Assembly: GCF_014842025.1 (NCBI RefSeq)
Contig: NZ_JACYUY010000004.1
Location: forward strand, 241,368 to 305,367
DNA length: 64,000 nt
DNA from: Massilia sp. CFBP 13721
Lineage (GTDB): Bacteria > Pseudomonadota > Gammaproteobacteria > Burkholderiales > Burkholderiaceae_D
Direction of reading: 5' to 3'
Shown: piece by piece, positions 61,414 to 64,000 of the stretch
Numbering within the stretch: the first letter of the stretch is position 1
Layout of the letters: each line of letters begins with the position of its first letter
Program-made: the position numbers and the translations under genes
The notes under the pieces: generated by a model
What the model saw: only the letters and a program-made list of their open reading frames with translations
What the model was told of the DNA's origin: nothing
Database searches by the model: none

Positions 61414-62555
61414 GCTGCTGCCCTTTCCATGAAGCCCGGCTGGGCGATGAAGCGCGCCAGGTGGTGGTCGGCGTCGCCCAGGGTCAGTTCGATCGTTGCC
61501 AGGCGCTTGAAATAGTGCGCGGCCGGCAGTTCGTCGGTGACACCCATGCCGCCGTGCAGCTGGACGGCTTGCTGGCCGACGAAGCGCGCGGCCTGGTTGA
61601 TGCGGTACTTGGCGGCCGAGACGGCGCGGCGGCGTTCGCCCGCATCGTGCGATGCGACCTTCACCGCCGCCAGCAAGGCCATCGAGCGCGCCTGCTCGAG
61701 GTGAATGTACATATCCGCCATGCGGTGCTGCAGGGCCTGGAACTTGCCGATCGGGGCGCCGAACTGCTGGCGCGTCTTCAGGTAGTCGAGGGTCGCGGCA
61801 AAGATGGCTTCCATTGCGCCCAGCGCTTCCGCGCACAGCAGGCTGGTGCCGTAGTCGAGGGCGGCGTCGAGGATGCCGGCGCCGGCGCCCTCGATTCCCA
61901 GCAGGCTGGCGCGCGGCGCCTGCACATTCTGGAAGCGGACGTCGGCGGCGCGCTGGCCGTCGAGGGTGCGGTAGTCGGTGATCGTGACGCCGGCTGTATC
62001 GGCGGGCAGCACGAACAGCGCGACGCCGTCCTGGCCGCGCTGGGCGCCGCCGGTGCGTGCCGAGACCACCAGCATGCCGGCCTGGGCGCCGTGCAGCACG
62101 ACCTTCTTTTCGCCGTTCAGGGTCCAGCCGTCGCCGTTCGCTTCGGCGCGGGTGGCGATGTCGAACATGTCGTGGCGCGACTGGCGCTCGCCGAGCGCGC
62201 AGGCCAGCTTCAGTGTGCCGCCGGCGACCTGTTCCAGCACCTCCCCGCGCCCGCCGGCCAGGCGCAGGAATTCGGCGCCGAGCACGGTGGCGAAGTAGGG
62301 TTCGACGACCAGGCCGCGGCCCAGTTCCTGCATCACGACGAACATGTCGACGGCGTTGCCGTTGAAGCCGCCCGATTCTTCGGGCACCGGCAGCGCCGTC
62401 ATGCCCAGTTCCGCGAGCGTGGCCCAGGCGGCGCTTGACGTGCCGGTGTCGGAATGGATGATCGCGCGGCGCGTCTCGAAGCCATAATCCTTGTCGATCC
62501 AGCGCTTGAGCGCGTCCGCAAACTGGCGCTGCTCGGAATTGAAGTTGAAGTCCAC
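61410..62555 (-). CDS. Acyl-CoA dehydrogenase (second subunit type)
   Basis: The 381-residue protein has the acyl-CoA dehydrogenase fold: MDFNFNSEQRQFADALKRWID, an FAD loop with QQFGAPIGKFQALQHRMADM, and C-terminal QLHGGMGVTDELPAAHYFKRL. The substrate loop lacks a standard TEP(G/D)xGSD motif (here ALGERQSRHDMFD). This suggests a partner subunit in a heteromeric dehydrogenase, as in FadE28/FadE29-type pairs, together with the gene 12 nt upstream. It is coupled to the MaoC gene. Confidence 0.91.
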   Translation of the reverse strand: MDFNFNSEQRQFADALKRWIDKDYGFETRRAIIHSDTGTSSAAWATLAELGMTALPVPEESGGFNGNAVDMFVVMQELGRGLVVEPYFATVLGAEFLRLAGGRGEVLEQVAGGTLKLACALGERQSRHDMFDIATRAEANGDGWTLNGEKKVVLHGAQAGMLVVSARTGGAQRGQDGVALFVLPADTAGVTITDYRTLDGQRAADVRFQNVQAPRASLLGIEGAGAGILDAALDYGTSLLCAEALGAMEAIFAATLDYLKTRQQFGAPIGKFQALQHRMADMYIHLEQARSMALLAAVKVASHDAGERRRAVSAAKYRINQAARFVGQQAVQLHGGMGVTDELPAAHYFKRLATIELTLGDADHHLARFIAQPGFMERAAA

Positions 62556-62566
62556 GTGTGCGCTCC

Positions 62567-63757
62567 TTACAGGCCCAGGATCATCTGGGTGATGATGTTG
62601 CGTTGGATTTCGTTCGAGCCGCCATAGATGGAGGTCTTGCGATAGTTGAAGTAGTGCGACAGCAGCGGCGCGGCATCGTCGTCGTCGACCAGGCTGTGTT
62701 CGGACGCGCCTTCGAGGTACTCCGAATCAAAGGGCAGCGCCATCGGCCCCACCGCTTCGACCATCAGCTCGGACAGCTGCTGCTGGATGTCGGTGCCGCG
62801 CACCTTCAATACAGAGGCTTCCGGACCCGGGCCCTTGTCGGCGCGCGACAGCACGCGCAGCACCGTCGTCTCCAGCGCCATGAGTTCGATTTCCAGGCTG
62901 GCCAGCTTCGCTGCGAACAGCGGGTCTTCGATCAGCGGCTTGCCGTTCTTGCTCTCGCGCGCGGCCAGCATTTTCAGGAACGCCAGTTCGCGCTTGCTGC
63001 GGCCCACTGCGGCGATGCCGGTGCGCTCGTGGCCGAGCAGGTATTTGGCATAGGTCCAGCCGCGGTTTTCCTGGCCGACCAGGTTCGCCACAGGCACGCG
63101 CACGTTGTCGAAGAAGACTTCGTTCACTTCGTGGTCTTCGTCGAGCATGATGATCGGGCGCACCGTGATGCCGGGCGTGTGCATATCAATTAGCAGGAAG
63201 GAGATGCCCTCCTGCTTGCGTACGCCGGTGTCGGTGCGCACCAGGCAAAAGATCATGTCGGCGTGCTGGGCCAGCGTGGTCCAGGTCTTCTGGCCGTTGA
63301 CGATGTATTCGTCGCCCTCCTTTACCGCCGTGGTTTTGAGTGAAGCGAGGTCGGAGCCGGCGCCCGGTTCCGAATAGCCCTGGCACCACCAGTCCTCGCA
63401 GGACAGGATCCGCGGCAGGTAATGGGCCTTCTGTTCGGGGCTGCCGAAGGCCATGATGACCGGGGCGACCATGTTGACGCCGAAGGGCATGATCTGCGGC
63501 GTACCGGCGCTGGCGCATGCTTCGTCGAAGATGTGGCGCTGCACCGGGGTCCAGCCCGGACCGCCGAATTCGACCGGCCAGCCGGGGGCGACCCAGCCTT
63601 TGGCAGCCAAAATCTTGTGCCAGCGGACGCTATCGTCCTTGGTCAGGCGCAGGTGGTGGCGCACCTTGTGCTGCAGGTCGGCGGGTAAGGCTTCAGCCAG
63701 GAAGGCGCGCACTTCGTCGCGAAATGCCAGGTCTTCATCCGTGTAGGTCAGGTCCAT
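62567..63757 (-). CDS. Acyl-CoA dehydrogenase (first subunit type)
   Basis: The 396-residue protein has a full acyl-CoA dehydrogenase motif set: CQGYSEPGAGSDLASLKTTA, INGQKTWTT-type loop (VNGQKTWTTLAQHADM), and C-terminal SIYGGSNEIQRNIITQMILGL. It heads a minus-strand operon with a second dehydrogenase and a MaoC-like hydratase, all 12 nt or closer. The trio suggests degradation of a branched or ring-derived acyl-CoA. ATG 63757 has GAGGAGACC upstream. An operator-like motif lies 35 nt before the start. Confidence 0.94.
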   Translation of the reverse strand: MDLTYTDEDLAFRDEVRAFLAEALPADLQHKVRHHLRLTKDDSVRWHKILAAKGWVAPGWPVEFGGPGWTPVQRHIFDEACASAGTPQIMPFGVNMVAPVIMAFGSPEQKAHYLPRILSCEDWWCQGYSEPGAGSDLASLKTTAVKEGDEYIVNGQKTWTTLAQHADMIFCLVRTDTGVRKQEGISFLLIDMHTPGITVRPIIMLDEDHEVNEVFFDNVRVPVANLVGQENRGWTYAKYLLGHERTGIAAVGRSKRELAFLKMLAARESKNGKPLIEDPLFAAKLASLEIELMALETTVLRVLSRADKGPGPEASVLKVRGTDIQQQLSELMVEAVGPMALPFDSEYLEGASEHSLVDDDDAAPLLSHYFNYRKTSIYGGSNEIQRNIITQMILGL

Positions 63758-63791
63758 TCGGTCTCCTCGTTATCGTCGCGCCAGGTGAAAA

Positions 63792-63806
63792 AGCACGATC
63801 GTTCAC
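63792..63806. promoter_or_regulatory. Operator-like motif upstream of the acyl-CoA dehydrogenase operon
   Basis: AGCACGATCGTTCAC contains the palindrome ACGATCGT and matches the motif at 49973 in 13 of 15 positions. On the minus strand it lies just downstream of a TAGAAT (-10-like, 63817-63812), 35-49 nt before the ATG at 63757, where a repressor would block transcription. Confidence 0.5.
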
Positions 63807-63915
63807 AGAAGATTCTAACCGAAAAAATGGTGGATTTTGCAAATAAAAATGTTGGAGGCACAGCCGGCATGTCGCGGTGATTGTCGACCTCGCGGTATGC
63901 ATGGGCACGAAAAAC

Positions 63916-63936
63916 GGCCGTGGACGGAGTCCACCC
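63916..63936. repeat. REP-like unit J, truncated
   Basis: GGCCGTGGAC-GGA-GTCCACCC follows the family pattern but lacks the final TAC. At the break the sequence continues TGTAAGAGCAAAG, which looks like the start of an inserted element. Confidence 0.65.
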
Positions 63937-64000
63937 TGTAAGAGCAAAGTAGTAATGTCCGGTTTGAGCAAAGTAGAAATGTCTGATTTTGCTCGATAGC
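63937..64000. mobile_element. Probable insertion-sequence end (cut by window edge)
   Basis: Starting with TG inside the truncated REP-like unit, the sequence holds two near-identical 18-bp direct repeats, GAGCAAAGTAGTAATGTC (63942-63959) and GAGCAAAGTAGAAATGTC (63966-63983), 24 bp apart. Multiple short repeats at the ends and terminal TG are features of IS21-type elements. The body lies outside the window, so the family is a guess. Confidence 0.5.

Overview
This window looks like chromosome from a Gram-negative betaproteobacterium of the Oxalobacteraceae, probably the Massilia/Telluria/Duganella group. The basis is inference: high GC with strong G/C third-position bias, the block bamD / rluD-pgeF / phaC-phaR / rimO that is typical of Burkholderiales, a complete MSHA-type pilus cluster, a PEP-CTERM protein, several acyl-CoA dehydrogenases, and many hairpin repeats between genes. 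No rRNA, tRNA, CRISPR array or prophage was seen. The left edge cuts an Lrp/AsnC regulator. The right edge probably enters an insertion sequence.

Layout. 1-5.9 kb: Lrp regulator divergent from an EamA exporter, then mfd and serB. 6.3-8.2 kb: exported SGNH hydrolase and a small lipoprotein with a good terminator. 8.3-14.1 kb: branched-chain amino-acid-type ABC transporter in which the LivM permease and LivG ATPase are one fused protein, closely followed by a second EamA exporter. 14.2-20 kb: small membrane proteins, a PEP-CTERM protein, a minus-strand operon (DUF72, Mut7-C RNase, Cys-rich unknown), trxC and cheV. 20-28.8 kb: metC-like lyase, rimO, phaR, phaC, pgeF, rluD and divergent bamD. 28.9-32.4 kb: yaaA, a PIN-domain protein, an aminotransferase and an H-NS-type protein in an AT-richer pocket.

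32.4-49.0 kb, all minus strand: the MSHA pilus cluster, read as E, G, a pilin-like protein, A, C, D, O, P, Q, a short gap with a promoter-like site, then I, a PilN-like protein, J, K, L, M, N. Nearly all junctions are 1-11 nt overlaps, so translation is probably coupled. The two blocks are in the opposite order to the Vibrio locus. MshE carries two MshEN-type (c-di-GMP-binding) motifs, and a diguanylate cyclase is encoded at 56.9 kb.

49.2-64 kb: histidine phosphatase, an APH-like kinase plus acyl-CoA dehydrogenase pair, a very large hybrid histidine kinase overlapping a response-regulator diguanylate cyclase, ilvD, two small unknowns, and a MaoC / acyl-CoA dehydrogenase / acyl-CoA dehydrogenase operon. 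A near-identical 15-bp motif lies upstream of both acyl-CoA dehydrogenase operons.

The most striking non-coding signal is a family of palindromic intergenic elements, GTAGGGTGGGC-(variable self-complementary centre)-GCCCACGCG, at ten loci and usually as inverted pairs. They resemble REP/BIME elements. Two supply the stop codon of the adjacent gene, and one seems to be cut by the right-edge insertion sequence. A separate 100-bp MITE-like element with perfect 18-bp inverted ends sits near 60.8 kb.
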